A stretch of 64,000 nucleotides of DNA from Undibacterium sp. YM2 (lineage in GTDB: Bacteria > Pseudomonadota > Gammaproteobacteria > Burkholderiales > Burkholderiaceae_D). The notes beneath the pieces were generated by a model, which saw nothing but the letters and a program-made list of their open reading frames with translations, did no database searches and was not told where the DNA came from. The DNA lies in assembly GCF_009937975.1 (NCBI RefSeq), contig NZ_AP018441.1, positions 2,914,001-2,978,000 on the forward strand. Direction: 5' to 3'. Positions 1 through 9,129 of the stretch are shown in pieces (positions within the stretch are counted from its first letter, which is position 1; each line of letters starts with the position of its first letter). The position numbers and the translations under genes are program-made.

Positions 1-841
1 GTACGTAGAATGGGCGTTGCGGATCGTCTTTGGGGATATAGTCCAGTGTCCTGGCTATACCACCCATGACCCAACCTTCGCCGCGTGACCAGAAAATTTT
101 CTTGCCATTGGGTTCAGTCTTGTTGATATAGCTGACGTCGCGGGCATACAGGTGTTCTTGTTTGTCGTACAGCAGATCGTAAGTGTTTTTCCATTGGGTA
201 TGGACATAATCCAGATATTTGCGCTCACCTGTTGCCACATACATTTTCGCCCATACCGGCGGTGCCATGAACAAGGCATCACACCACCACCATGGCAGAC
301 GGTCGTCACCTGGTTTAAGAGTCTTCAGATCAATCAGGGTATCGAGGTCGCCTTTGGTTGGGGCGATGAATTCAGGCTGCTTGTTGAGGAAATACAAATC
401 CAGATAAGTCTGCGCCACACTCTGGTCATCCGCATTCGGCAGGCGTTTCGCCAGTTGCCATTGATGTTGCTGGCTCATGGCCAGCATGGCGTCTTTATAT
501 TTGCTGTCATTTGTGGCTTCTGACGCTGCCATGAAGCCGGTGTACATCACGCTGGATGTCCAGATACGCCCAAAGTGCGCCTGCGAACGGGCCAGTTGCC
601 AATCCGCCACCTTGCGCAAGACATTTTCTATCGCTGCTGGTTCCAGCTCTGCAGACAGATCGGTTGCCAGAGGGCCGCCATCAGCAGGTGCATCACCAAA
701 ATGACGTGAAGTATCCTTGTCGATGATCGCCTGCATGGCTGGTGTAGGAAGCGGATAGTTCTGCGTCCAGGCCAGGGCTGGCAACATGCTGCCGACAAAA
801 CCCAGGCTGGCAAGCATCAGGTATTTTTTTTGAAATTTCAA
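1..841 (-). CDS. GH105 unsaturated rhamnogalacturonyl hydrolase (3' end outside window)
   Basis: About 280 N-terminal codons are present; the C-terminus lies beyond base 1. The family removes the unsaturated galacturonate left at the non-reducing end of RG-I fragments by rhamnogalacturonan lyases. Visible family motifs are WWWCDALFMAPP in mid-protein and RGEGWVMGGI near the edge, in an all-alpha barrel pattern. The N-terminus is a hydrophobic signal peptide (LMLASLGFVGSMLPALA), so export is expected. The start is best read as TTG at 841, because AAGGAG lies about 5 bases upstream; an in-frame ATG at 856 would place that Shine-Dalgarno sequence inside the gene. It lies 37 bases downstream of a GH28 gene on the same strand and is probably cotranscribed with it. 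Family assignment is secure; the exact disaccharide substrate is inferred from context. Confidence 0.88.
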   Translation of the reverse strand, partial: MKFQKKYLMLASLGFVGSMLPALAWTQNYPLPTPAMQAIIDKDTSRHFGDAPADGGPLATDLSAELEPAAIENVLRKVADWQLARSQAHFGRIWTSSVMYTGFMAASEATNDSKYKDAMLAMSQQHQWQLAKRLPNADDQSVAQTYLDLYFLNKQPEFIAPTKGDLDTLIDLKTLKPGDDRLPWWWCDALFMAPPVWAKMYVATGERKYLDYVHTQWKNTYDLLYDKQEHLYARDVSYINKTEPNGKKIFWSRGEGWVMGGIARTLDYIPKDDPQRPFYV

Positions 842-878
842 AGTGCTCTCCTTCATTTTATTGTTGTTTACTTCATTC

Positions 879-2327
879 TTATTTTGCAGGTCCGGAGCCA
901 TTGACGGTCAGCCCGGATACTTCAGAATCTGCGGAAATATTTACCGGTTTGCCATCCTCAAAAACCAGCCTGGAATCCGACATTTTCCAGCGCTTCACGT
1001 AACGGATAAAGCCACCGGTGTTTGCTTCAATATCGAGTTTGCTGAGCTTAAAATCCTCTAGCGGCGCTTGCGCGTATCCTTCAATTTCAAAGGCGGTTTT
1101 TGCGCCACGTGCCTTGATGCCGGAGATATTGACACGGCGCAGTCTGGATATACCGTCTTTTTCTGGTACCGGCGTGACCAGTACTTTCCAGTAAGTCGGT
1201 ACATCTTTCACATCATCAGGAATCTTTGCATAGCTGTATTGCGGGTTCCAGTTCATGATCACGCGCAAAACCACTGGCACGTCATTCATGACAAAATCAT
1301 GGATATTCAGGTCTTCGCCAAAACCACCACGTGTATGTGCTGATTTGAACAGTATGCCTACGGGTACATCTTTCATTACCGTGAAGCGATATGCTTCAAT
1401 ACGACGGAATCCACCTGAAGTCTCGCTACCAAAACTCAATCCGGCAACTGCTTCCCGGACAGTGATATCGCGTATGACCACATCTTCTGTTGGGCGATTG
1501 ACCCGCAGGCCATCAGAATCCCGCCCGGCCTTCAAGACGATCGCATCATCATTGACGGCAATATCTGCGTGCTGGACCAGAATGTCTTTGGATGAATCGA
1601 TATCTATGCCATCAGTGGATGGGCCATGTCCGCCTTCGTTATTGCGAATGGTGAGGCGATCTACGACCACTTTGTTCGAGTAACAGATATGCAAAGTCCA
1701 GAAACCTGAGCGACGCAACAGCAAGCCGTCACCCACACGCACATCGGATGCCTTATAGATTTGCAACAAGCGAGGGCGACCGGCATCATAGTCCGATGCC
1801 CATCTCAGGCCACGTGGTTCATAGGCCTTGCGCAGGTTCCAGTAACTTTCCCAGAATACCTTGCCGTCACCGTCAATCACACCTTCACCAGTGATGGCAA
1901 CCTTGTTTTGTTCATACACATTGATCAGCGCTGCTGGCCAGCTCATCTCTATGCCGGCAACCCGGGTAGGCATGACAGGATAATCCTGTATGTTTTGTGA
2001 ACCCAGCAAGGTCACGCCCTTATCCAGTCGCAGCGTCACGCCAGTTTTAAGGAACAGGGCACCGGTCAGGTAGGTACCCGCCGGAAAAATCAGCGTACCA
2101 CCCTCTTTGGCAGCAGCATCAATGGCACTCTGTATGGCGCTGGTATTGAGCGTCTTGCCATCGCCGATGGCACCGTAGGTACCGGCACTGATTTCTTTTG
2201 CCGCTGCGGTAAACGATGTCAATAGCAATACGGACATCAAAGCCGCAGCGACTGCCAGATGCAAAAGCACAGGCAAGACAAATACCATATCAGTATGGCG
2301 TAACCAGCGCCGGGCCAAGGATTTCAT
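879..2327 (-). CDS. GH28 family pectin hydrolase, exported
   Basis: This 482-residue protein has an N-terminal membrane or signal segment (about residues 14-42) followed by a right-handed beta-helix of the polygalacturonase family. The start of the fold shows YGAIGDGKTLNT and FPAGTYLTGALFL, and the catalytic region shows STDGIDID, NDDAIVLKAG and SFGSETSGG, equivalent to the paired aspartates of GH28. The classical GHG and RIK motifs of endo-polygalacturonases are altered, which favours an exo-acting or rhamnogalacturonan-specific enzyme. It overlaps the upstream GH106 gene by four bases (ATGA), which suggests translational coupling. With GH105 and GH106 it forms a backbone-trimming set. The family is confident and the substrate is inference. 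Confidence 0.87.
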   Translation of the reverse strand: MKSLARRWLRHTDMVFVLPVLLHLAVAAALMSVLLLTSFTAAAKEISAGTYGAIGDGKTLNTSAIQSAIDAAAKEGGTLIFPAGTYLTGALFLKTGVTLRLDKGVTLLGSQNIQDYPVMPTRVAGIEMSWPAALINVYEQNKVAITGEGVIDGDGKVFWESYWNLRKAYEPRGLRWASDYDAGRPRLLQIYKASDVRVGDGLLLRRSGFWTLHICYSNKVVVDRLTIRNNEGGHGPSTDGIDIDSSKDILVQHADIAVNDDAIVLKAGRDSDGLRVNRPTEDVVIRDITVREAVAGLSFGSETSGGFRRIEAYRFTVMKDVPVGILFKSAHTRGGFGEDLNIHDFVMNDVPVVLRVIMNWNPQYSYAKIPDDVKDVPTYWKVLVTPVPEKDGISRLRRVNISGIKARGAKTAFEIEGYAQAPLEDFKLSKLDIEANTGGFIRYVKRWKMSDSRLVFEDGKPVNISADSEVSGLTVNGSGPAK

Positions 2328-5089
2328 TGCAACTTCGCGCCTATCAATTTGACTGGTCCAAGAATACCGGCAGGCTGAGCTTGTATCAGATGAGTATCCT
2401 GCGGGATGAATCGTTGTCCATACCTGGCAGACAGCAAGCGATAGTCCGGCAAGGCATGGCCAGCCAGCGCATTCAAGCCCAGGTTGGCGACCTGTATTTC
2501 AAGACGGTTATTACCGGCACGCAGCAATTTGCTGATATCCAGTTGATAAGGTGGTTTCCATACCGAACCGGCACGCTGACCATTGACGAAGACGACTGCA
2601 GCTTCCCGCACCGGGCTGTCAAGCATGGCACGCATGCCGCTCGGTACTTTGGGCGTGACCTCCAGTGGTGTGCCCGGACCGAAATCCAGAGTCAGCTTGC
2701 TGTCGTTTAATTGTACCGCGCTCAATTCCAGGTCTTTGGTATAGCTTGCGATACCAGAAAAATAACGCGTTGCTTCATCTTCAGTCCATGAACGCAGACT
2801 GGACATATTGACCGCCTGTGGTTTTTCGCTGAACTGCACTTTCCAGTCACGGCTTAAATCAACAACGGTGGTGGCATCTGCCAGTTTTGGTTCCGGCGCT
2901 GCATTCTGCGGTGTATCGGTCAGTACCAGCACCCGTGATTCATAAGGTGCGAGACGCAGAGTCGGCTTGACATCGGCATTGCTGATCTTGCCGTCATACG
3001 GATTCCACCAGTAAGCTGTTTTGTACTTGCTGCGGAAGGCGGCATTCGCGGTCACATCACGATTGCTGGTGTTGGCGATGAAATAGACATCAGAATGAGG
3101 CAGTTGTCGACGAATGAAGCCTATGTTTTCTTTTTCAGCACTCAACTCCATGTCTGCGGGAACTGCAGCCTTCAAAGCGGCACCCACGGCGCTATCGCTG
3201 CTGACCAGGCTGACCTTGTCCTGATTGGCAAACAGGGCATCTGATGCAGTCTGGACTTCTGTACTGATGCGCGCTGCATTCAGGTAGCCTGGTGCCAGCG
3301 ATGGCTTGTTGCCAACCGCAATGATTTTGCCACCGGCACGCACATAATCACTCAATTTGGCAATGACTGCCGGTGACAGCCGACTCACATGCGGCAAAAT
3401 CAAAACGGGATAATTGATGCCCAGCTCCATGACGGATTCGGCATCCACGTAATCAATGTTATGGCCGGCATCAAGTACCTGCGCGCTTAGCTCTGGCGTC
3501 ACATATTTGCCCATTTCTGCCGACACAGACACCTTGCCCAGAGACAGGGTTGCGTACACGTCATCAGTAGGCAGGAATACGGCAACCTGATTTGCCGGTT
3601 TCCCCTGACGCATCAGGTAACTCATTCTTTGCAGATAGCCATTGACGTCCGGCATGACATTCCACCACGGCAGATGGGTGTTGAATACCGCCGCCGCATA
3701 GAATGCGTAGCCAGGTTCCAGCGTGCCCGGTGGTGTATAGGGCCAGCCATGGCCAACGAACTGATTAACACCCTGCAACAGCATGCGGTCAGCTTCGACC
3801 TTCATATCCAGCGGCGTCGCGCTGAAAGCAGGCGAATGCAGCCAGGTCCAGGTTTCAGCAGAAATGACGGGGCGGCCATAAAGGTGACCCGCGGATGTTG
3901 CCCAGCGTGTAAATGAAAACTGGCGGAACTGATAGCCCTCACCTTCTGGCAAATCAACCAGTTTATTACTCGACATGGTCACCGCCGGTTCACCATAGGT
4001 TTGGGAACGGAAGCGGGTACCGTGGGCTTTGGCCCATTGATTCACTGGCACCAGATAACGTTCGTTTGCCAGTTCGGTTTGTGTCAATGCCCAGTCACGC
4101 CGGATGGCGGCAGCATCTGCACCAATGCCAGATTCGATTTTTGGCAGATGTGGTTTCAGGTCATAGCCACGACGACGCTGAAATTCGGCCAGGAAATCAT
4201 CGGTCCAGTCGGTACCATAGGCTTCCAGGCTGTCAGAAAATACGGCGTATGGTGGATTTTTTCCGAAAGCCTTCAACAACGGTTCAGCCACGGTTTTCAG
4301 GTGATGATCAATGGCCTTGCGGCTCAGATGGTCAAGTACAAAACCTTCTGCCCCTAAAGCTGCACGTTTAACCTGCTGGCCGGTACGGCTGGCGATATAA
4401 CACACCACTACGCGGTCAGCGGCAGCAGCCTTGATGCCTGCCCGGCCACTTTTACTTGCCAGCAGTTGGGGTTCAAATAATTGCAATTTGCTGCTATCCA
4501 ACTGTTTTGGCGTACCATCGACCACGAAGCTGGCCAATAATTTCTCACCATTCATGATGGCTGGCAAGGCAAAACTCTCATTACCGGCTGGCAGCTCAAT
4601 CACGGCTACCCGCAAACGACCGGCAGCATCAGCTACAGCGACATGTGGACCGCCGTATGGCCAGCCGCTGCCCAGCGTAATATCAACTCTGAGTTTGTTG
4701 GCACGTGCCTTGTCATTGGCAAAACTGACGTGTTCAAGAAATTGCTTCGACAAATACGGATAATTGTGTGTACCTTTGGCAGCATCATCCAGTTCCATGG
4801 GGTAGACAGCCTGAATCTCAAAACCACCAAAACCGCCTGCCTTCATGTCCAGTATTTCGCGTTCCAGCTGTTTCTTTTCCACGGATGGTCCGAACCACCA
4901 CCAGCGCACCATGGGACGTGCATCATCGGGCGGCGTGGCAAAGGCTTTGGCAAGTTCTTTCACAGATGGAGAATTCGCTGCTGCCCTGGCTTGTGCCATT
5001 GTTGGTGCGGCACATAGCATGGCAAGAGAAAGCAGGACGCAGGTGCGCAATTTATTAAGCGCAAATGCAGGCAAGGTAGACTTGGTCAT
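2324..5089 (-). CDS. GH106 alpha-L-rhamnosidase
   Basis: This protein of about 921 residues should release terminal alpha-L-rhamnose from oligosaccharides. Recognition rests on the GH106 N-terminal signature RWWWFGP, then GGFGGFEIQ and GSGWPYGGPH, with a C-terminal jelly-roll region (VFVNGQRAGSVW, near residue 860) typical of the family. A signal peptide (about residues 1-34, ending TMAQA) predicts periplasmic or surface location. The ATG at 5089 is preferred; a TTG at 5110 would add seven residues, and neither has a strong Shine-Dalgarno sequence. It lies 147 bases downstream of rhaI, with a terminator-like hairpin between them, so its expression may depend on readthrough or on a promoter not identified here. 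It supplies rhamnose to the pathway encoded just upstream. Confidence 0.88.
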   Translation of the reverse strand: MTKSTLPAFALNKLRTCVLLSLAMLCAAPTMAQARAAANSPSVKELAKAFATPPDDARPMVRWWWFGPSVEKKQLEREILDMKAGGFGGFEIQAVYPMELDDAAKGTHNYPYLSKQFLEHVSFANDKARANKLRVDITLGSGWPYGGPHVAVADAAGRLRVAVIELPAGNESFALPAIMNGEKLLASFVVDGTPKQLDSSKLQLFEPQLLASKSGRAGIKAAAADRVVVCYIASRTGQQVKRAALGAEGFVLDHLSRKAIDHHLKTVAEPLLKAFGKNPPYAVFSDSLEAYGTDWTDDFLAEFQRRRGYDLKPHLPKIESGIGADAAAIRRDWALTQTELANERYLVPVNQWAKAHGTRFRSQTYGEPAVTMSSNKLVDLPEGEGYQFRQFSFTRWATSAGHLYGRPVISAETWTWLHSPAFSATPLDMKVEADRMLLQGVNQFVGHGWPYTPPGTLEPGYAFYAAAVFNTHLPWWNVMPDVNGYLQRMSYLMRQGKPANQVAVFLPTDDVYATLSLGKVSVSAEMGKYVTPELSAQVLDAGHNIDYVDAESVMELGINYPVLILPHVSRLSPAVIAKLSDYVRAGGKIIAVGNKPSLAPGYLNAARISTEVQTASDALFANQDKVSLVSSDSAVGAALKAAVPADMELSAEKENIGFIRRQLPHSDVYFIANTSNRDVTANAAFRSKYKTAYWWNPYDGKISNADVKPTLRLAPYESRVLVLTDTPQNAAPEPKLADATTVVDLSRDWKVQFSEKPQAVNMSSLRSWTEDEATRYFSGIASYTKDLELSAVQLNDSKLTLDFGPGTPLEVTPKVPSGMRAMLDSPVREAAVVFVNGQRAGSVWKPPYQLDISKLLRAGNNRLEIQVANLGLNALAGHALPDYRLLSARYGQRFIPQDTHLIQAQPAGILGPVKLIGAKLQ

Positions 5090-5184
5090 AGAAAATGATA
5101 ATCCAGACAAATAGAGAACAGGCGTCTATCCTGAATGGACATCAGCTTATTGCTAAGTCTATTCCATCCGGAGACATGGCTATG

Positions 5185-5250
5185 AAAAAATCCCCCTGAA
5201 GCAGATCACCATTACGCAAAAATGCGCAACAGCAAATATGCTTCAGAGGG
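5185..5250 (-). terminator. Terminator-like hairpin between rhaI and the GH106 gene
   Basis: Arms at 5192-5203 and 5239-5250 pair over 12 bases with one mismatch (CCCCCTGAAGCA with TGCTTCAGAGGG). Read on the minus strand the stem is followed at once by a run of six T residues (5185-5190). The 35-base loop holds a smaller CGCA/TGCG stem. It sits a few bases after the rhaI stop and only about 95 bases before GH106, so it could end the rhaD-rhaI transcript or attenuate flow into the hydrolase genes. Confidence 0.6.
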
Positions 5251-5257
5251 AGTTGAA

Positions 5258-6553
5258 TCAGACTATACCGCTACCGCTGGCGCCAGCCTTTGGTGGACGG
5301 AGTGTAGCCTGTTTTTCACGATAGCCAGTTGCACGATAGCAGGCAACCGGATCAATAGCCGCACCAGAACGGGCGCGTGCCATAGCCAGGATGGGACTGA
5401 CATCAGTGCGGAACGCCTGTTTCAGTGTTTGCGCTGCCAGCAGCACATCATTGTTTTCCTGATATGCGCTCAATGCCTTGCGGTCTACCAGTGCAGACTG
5501 TACAAAAGAACGTTGTACTTCGATAGCACTGGACATCAGACTTTCTATAGGATCGGTCACATTGTGTGACTGATCCAGCATGTAAGATGGTTTGAAGGCA
5601 TCACCGTCACGCTGTGCTACATCGGCCAGCTCATTGAAAATCAGGAACAGCTGGAAAGGATTGATACTGCCAGAATCCAGATCGTCATCACCATACTTGC
5701 TGTCATTGAAATGGAAGCCACCCAGTTTGCCGAATTGCGCAAGGCGGGCAACAATCATTTCTATGTTGGTATTTGGCGCATGGTGACCAAGATCAACCAG
5801 GCATTTTGCCTTAGGGCCCAATTCGGTAGCACAGGCGTAACTGGTACCCCAGTCAGCAATCGTGGTGGCATAGAATGCCGGCTCAAACAGTTTGTGCTCG
5901 ATGTACATCAGCCAGTCTGCAGGCAGTGCCTTGTAGATGTCGCGCATGCTGTCGAGATAGCGTTCGAGCGCACCACGCAAATTGTGCTGCCCCGGGAAGT
6001 TGGCTCCATCGCCTACCCATACGGTCAAGCCTTTGGAACCCAGTGCACGACCCAATTCTATGCATTCGATATTATGTGCTACAGCCTGCTCACGCACGGC
6101 TTTGGCATTGGCTGTCAGGCTGCCGAATTTATAGGTCTGTTCCTGATTGGCCTGATCCTGGAAAGTGTTTGAATTGACAGTGTCAAATCCCAGGCCATGT
6201 TTGCTGGCAAATTCACGCATGGCAGCCGGATCACTGCTTTTATCCCAGGGGAAATGCAGGGACACGGTAGGTGTAGCCTGTGTCAGTTGATGGATGACAG
6301 CACAGTCTTCCAGTTTTTCCATGACATCGCGTGGCTCGCCTTTGCCTGGGAAACGTGCAAAGCGGGTGCCACCGGTACCAACACCCCAGCTTGGCAAGGC
6401 TACGGCAAAGGTCTGGGCTTTGGCTGTCAGTTGCTCAATATCCTGTCCGCGTCTGGCCAGGATGCTGCCCAGGGCAGCATAATCGGCATCCAGATTATTT
6501 TGCAGTTTGGCGTTGTGTTCTACCACCTGGCCATGATCAATTACTTTATCCAT
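5258..6553 (-). CDS. rhaI: L-rhamnose isomerase, RhaI type
   Basis: This 431-residue enzyme converts L-rhamnose to L-rhamnulose in the cytoplasm. Its length and sequence match the Pseudomonas stutzeri-type isomerase (about 430 residues, xylose-isomerase-like TIM barrel) and not E. coli RhaA. Visible landmarks are FAVALPSWGVGTGGTRF near the N-terminus, YIEHKLFEP with a metal-binding glutamate, CLVDLGHH with aspartate and histidine, GGFHFNDSKYGDDDLDSG around the active site, and MLDQSHN. It lies 80 bases downstream of the aldolase/dehydrogenase gene on the same strand and probably shares its promoter. No mutarotase gene (rhaU/rhaM) was recognised nearby. High confidence. Confidence 0.94.
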   Translation of the reverse strand: MDKVIDHGQVVEHNAKLQNNLDADYAALGSILARRGQDIEQLTAKAQTFAVALPSWGVGTGGTRFARFPGKGEPRDVMEKLEDCAVIHQLTQATPTVSLHFPWDKSSDPAAMREFASKHGLGFDTVNSNTFQDQANQEQTYKFGSLTANAKAVREQAVAHNIECIELGRALGSKGLTVWVGDGANFPGQHNLRGALERYLDSMRDIYKALPADWLMYIEHKLFEPAFYATTIADWGTSYACATELGPKAKCLVDLGHHAPNTNIEMIVARLAQFGKLGGFHFNDSKYGDDDLDSGSINPFQLFLIFNELADVAQRDGDAFKPSYMLDQSHNVTDPIESLMSSAIEVQRSFVQSALVDRKALSAYQENNDVLLAAQTLKQAFRTDVSPILAMARARSGAAIDPVACYRATGYREKQATLRPPKAGASGSGIV

Positions 6554-6633
6554 CTTATGTCTCCGTCTTGTTGCTGACCCAGATCAGATACCTGATATTG
6601 GGCATCTGATCCAGGTCAGTCAATTTTTATATT

Positions 6634-8742
6634 TTAGCGCGTGAATGCAGCAGCATTGCCAGCATCTACGTTGATGATGTTACCTGTGCTCTTGGCAGAC
6701 TTGTCACTGGCCAGGAAATACACTGCTTCTGCGATATCTTCCGGCAATACGCTGAGTTTCAGCATGCTACGCTGACGATAGAATTCTTCGATATCATCTG
6801 CATCGATTTTATTCGAGACAGCACGCTCTTCTTTCCATTTGCCATCCCAGATACGGGAACCGCGGATCACGGCATCTGGATTGACGACATTGACGCGTAT
6901 GCCGTGGGCCGCACCTTCGAGGGCGATACAGCGTGCCAGGTGGATTTCAGCCGCTTTTGCCGTGCAATATGCAGACGCACCAGCAGAAGCAACCAGACCA
7001 TTTTTGCTGGCCACAAACACCATGCTGCCACCGATTTGCTGTTGCTTCATGATACGGAATGCGCTGCGGCTGACCAGGAAGTAACCCTTGACCAGAATAT
7101 CCTGATTGCGTTCCCAGATTTCCAGTGTCGTTTCATCCAGCGGCGCTGAAGATGCAATACCGGCATTCGAGATCAGCAAATCGATACCACCAAACCGCAA
7201 GGAAGTTTCGCTCAGTATGGCTTCAACATCGCTTTCACGGGTAATGTTGGCGCTGATGGTTGCCACATTATCTTTGCCTGCTACTTTGGACAAGACCTGA
7301 TGTGCCTGGCTTAATGCCTCGCCATCGATGTCTGTCAACATGACACAAGCGCCCTCTTGCAACAACTGACGTGCCACTGCCTGACCGATGCCACCGGCAG
7401 CACCAGTCACCAGTGCAATGCGACCAGCCAGACTTTTCGGCTTGGGCATGCGTTGCAGTTTGGCTTCTTCCAGCAACCAGTATTCGATATCAAAGGCTTC
7501 CTGCTCTGGCAAACCTACATAACTGTCAACACCATTCGCACCGCGCATTACATTGATGGCATTCACATAAAACTCACCAGCGATACGCGCAGTTGCCTTA
7601 TCTTTTGCAAATGACAACATACCGATACCTGGTATCAGGTAAATAATCGGGTTGGCATCACGCACTGCCGGGCTATTGTCGTGCTTGCAACGTTCATAAT
7701 ACGCAACATAGTCTGCGCGATATTGATTCAGGCCTTCATCCAAACCGCTCAAAAGTTGATCAAAGTTAGGATTGGAAGGATCAAAATCAATCACAAACGG
7801 GCGAATCTTGGTGCGCAGGAAGTGATCAGGGCAAGATGTACCCAGCGCTGCCAGTGCCTGCAAGTCTTTGCTGCACACAAAATCCAGTACTGTGGTGCTG
7901 TCATCAAAGTGGCCGAGTTTGAATTCTGTTTTACTGATTTTACCGCGCAGTACCGGCATCAGACGGGCAACCAGGCTGGCACGCTCTGCAGCTGGCAGCG
8001 CGCTGTATTTGGCACCGCCGAATGCTGGCTTGCGGCTGTTTTCTTCCAGCCATGATTCGGCACGCTGGATGATTGCCAGTGTAGTTTCATAGCAAGACTT
8101 GGCGGTATCACCCCAGGTGAACAAGCCATGACCTTCAAGGATGATGCCTTTCAGATTTGGTTGGGCTTGGGAAACTGCTTCCAGTTTCAGGCCCAGGTCA
8201 TAGCCAGGACGCTGCCAAGGCAACCAGCCCAGCTCGCCTTCGAATATTTTTTGCGTCAAATCCTTGCTATTGGCGCAGGCCGCAATAGCGATGACTGAAT
8301 CAGGGTGCATGTGATCAACATGCTTGCGATTGATATACGCATGCAGTGGCGTATCGATACTGGCAGCGCGCGGGTTCAGGTTGAACGTACAGTGTGGCAA
8401 ATAAGCCACCATTTCATCTTCCAGCGCCAGACCGCGATAGCGGCCTTTCAGTGAGTGCAGTTTATCCATGTAAAGCGTTGAGAAACCATCCATCTTGATG
8501 CTTCCCAGATCACCGCCAGAACCTTTAACCCAAAGTACTTCTACCTGCTCGCCAGTCAGGTAATCCGGCATCATCACCTTGGCAGAGGTATTGCCACCAC
8601 CAAAGTTGGTAATGCGCATATCAGAGCCGAGCAGATTTGAGCGATACAGCAATAATTCTGGCTCAGTCAGGCCAGTTGCGTATGCATCGTCCCAAAGTGA
8701 AGTAATAGGCTTCTTCTGCTCGGTTTGCATCGTTGAGGTCAT
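6634..8742 (-). CDS. Bifunctional rhamnulose-1-phosphate aldolase / short-chain dehydrogenase
   Basis: The protein is about 702 residues and has two parts. The N-terminal class II aldolase/adducin domain (about residues 20-430) shows FGGGNTSAK, HMHPDSVIAIA and EGHGLFTWG, with metal-binding histidines. The C-terminal short-chain dehydrogenase (about 440-702) shows the Rossmann motif VTGAAGGIGQA, SNAG, and YCTAKAA as the YxxxK pair. The family cleaves L-rhamnulose-1-phosphate to DHAP and L-lactaldehyde, and the dehydrogenase half is thought to oxidise lactaldehyde. The start at ATG 8742 is chosen because GGAGAA lies directly upstream (8746-8751); the longer open frame to 8823 runs through the promoter region. 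It is the first gene of the minus-strand rhamnose operon, divergent from the DeoR gene. Confidence 0.93.
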   Translation of the reverse strand: MTSTMQTEQKKPITSLWDDAYATGLTEPELLLYRSNLLGSDMRITNFGGGNTSAKVMMPDYLTGEQVEVLWVKGSGGDLGSIKMDGFSTLYMDKLHSLKGRYRGLALEDEMVAYLPHCTFNLNPRAASIDTPLHAYINRKHVDHMHPDSVIAIAACANSKDLTQKIFEGELGWLPWQRPGYDLGLKLEAVSQAQPNLKGIILEGHGLFTWGDTAKSCYETTLAIIQRAESWLEENSRKPAFGGAKYSALPAAERASLVARLMPVLRGKISKTEFKLGHFDDSTTVLDFVCSKDLQALAALGTSCPDHFLRTKIRPFVIDFDPSNPNFDQLLSGLDEGLNQYRADYVAYYERCKHDNSPAVRDANPIIYLIPGIGMLSFAKDKATARIAGEFYVNAINVMRGANGVDSYVGLPEQEAFDIEYWLLEEAKLQRMPKPKSLAGRIALVTGAAGGIGQAVARQLLQEGACVMLTDIDGEALSQAHQVLSKVAGKDNVATISANITRESDVEAILSETSLRFGGIDLLISNAGIASSAPLDETTLEIWERNQDILVKGYFLVSRSAFRIMKQQQIGGSMVFVASKNGLVASAGASAYCTAKAAEIHLARCIALEGAAHGIRVNVVNPDAVIRGSRIWDGKWKEERAVSNKIDADDIEEFYRQRSMLKLSVLPEDIAEAVYFLASDKSAKSTGNIINVDAGNAAAFTR

Positions 8743-8800
8743 ACATTCTCCGTGATTAATTAGTGTTTTTATGACAAATTCTTTAGCCTGAAGCCTTGAG

Positions 8801-8936
8801 TGATCAAGAGCTGAGCGGATCAATCACATCACTTGCTCATGTGAAGCATTTTGTCCGTTTTGGCAGTGGCAGTCAGTAGAAAACAGCCAGCTTTGAGTGT
8901 CAATACAGAAGTAATCAAGAAGCTGATCGAAGTCAC
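8801..8936. promoter_or_regulatory. Imperfect direct repeats flanking the rhamnose promoter, candidate DeoR operators
   Basis: Two related blocks, 8801-8826 (core GATCAAGAGCTGA then AATCAC) and 8911-8936 (core AATCAAGAAGCTGATCG then TCAC), lie about 110 bases apart in the same orientation. They bracket the candidate promoter at 8875-8903. A perfect TTGATCAA palindrome lies further right at about 9001-9008. A DeoR-family regulator encoded next door would be expected to bind spaced repeats in such a region. The similarity is short and could be chance. Confidence 0.35.
8875..8903 (-). promoter_or_regulatory. Candidate sigma-70 promoter of the rhamnose catabolic operon
   Basis: On the minus strand a perfect -35 TTGACA (8898-8903) is separated by 17 bases from TCTACT (8875-8880), which matches four of six -10 positions. 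It lies about 130 bases upstream of the aldolase/dehydrogenase start, inside the divergent intergenic region with the DeoR regulator gene. The hexamers are seen directly; activity is inferred. Confidence 0.5.
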
Positions 8937-9015
8937 AATAGTCAGCATGATGATTGAAATTTTCATAGCCAGATTAATGCATAGGAAAATAATCAGTTAT
9001 TTGATCAATTTATGA

Positions 9016-9044
9016 TTGACGCGCGATTTTTAAGTGATTAGTCT
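9016..9044 (+). promoter_or_regulatory. Candidate promoter for the DeoR-rhamnose transport operon
   Basis: TTGACG (9016-9021) and TAGTCT (9039-9044) are 17 bases apart on the plus strand, 86 bases before the DeoR start. The -35 is good but the -10 is weak (three of six). The rest of the 8743-9129 intergenic region holds the opposite-strand promoter and repeats listed separately. Confidence 0.3.
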
Positions 9045-9129
9045 CGCTATACGCCAGCAAATTACTACGAAATAATGACTGGTAGCATGCCGCAATAAAG
9101 ATAATAGACGGCAACAGACGGAGACAAAA

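Noticed and set aside
152..523. Plus-strand open frames inside the GH105 gene
   Set aside because: They are shadows of the minus-strand GH105 coding sequence, which has clear family motifs.
8743..8823. N-terminal extension of the rhamnulose-1-phosphate aldolase fusion
   Set aside because: GGAGAA directly precedes ATG 8742, and the extra residues fall in the intergenic control region.
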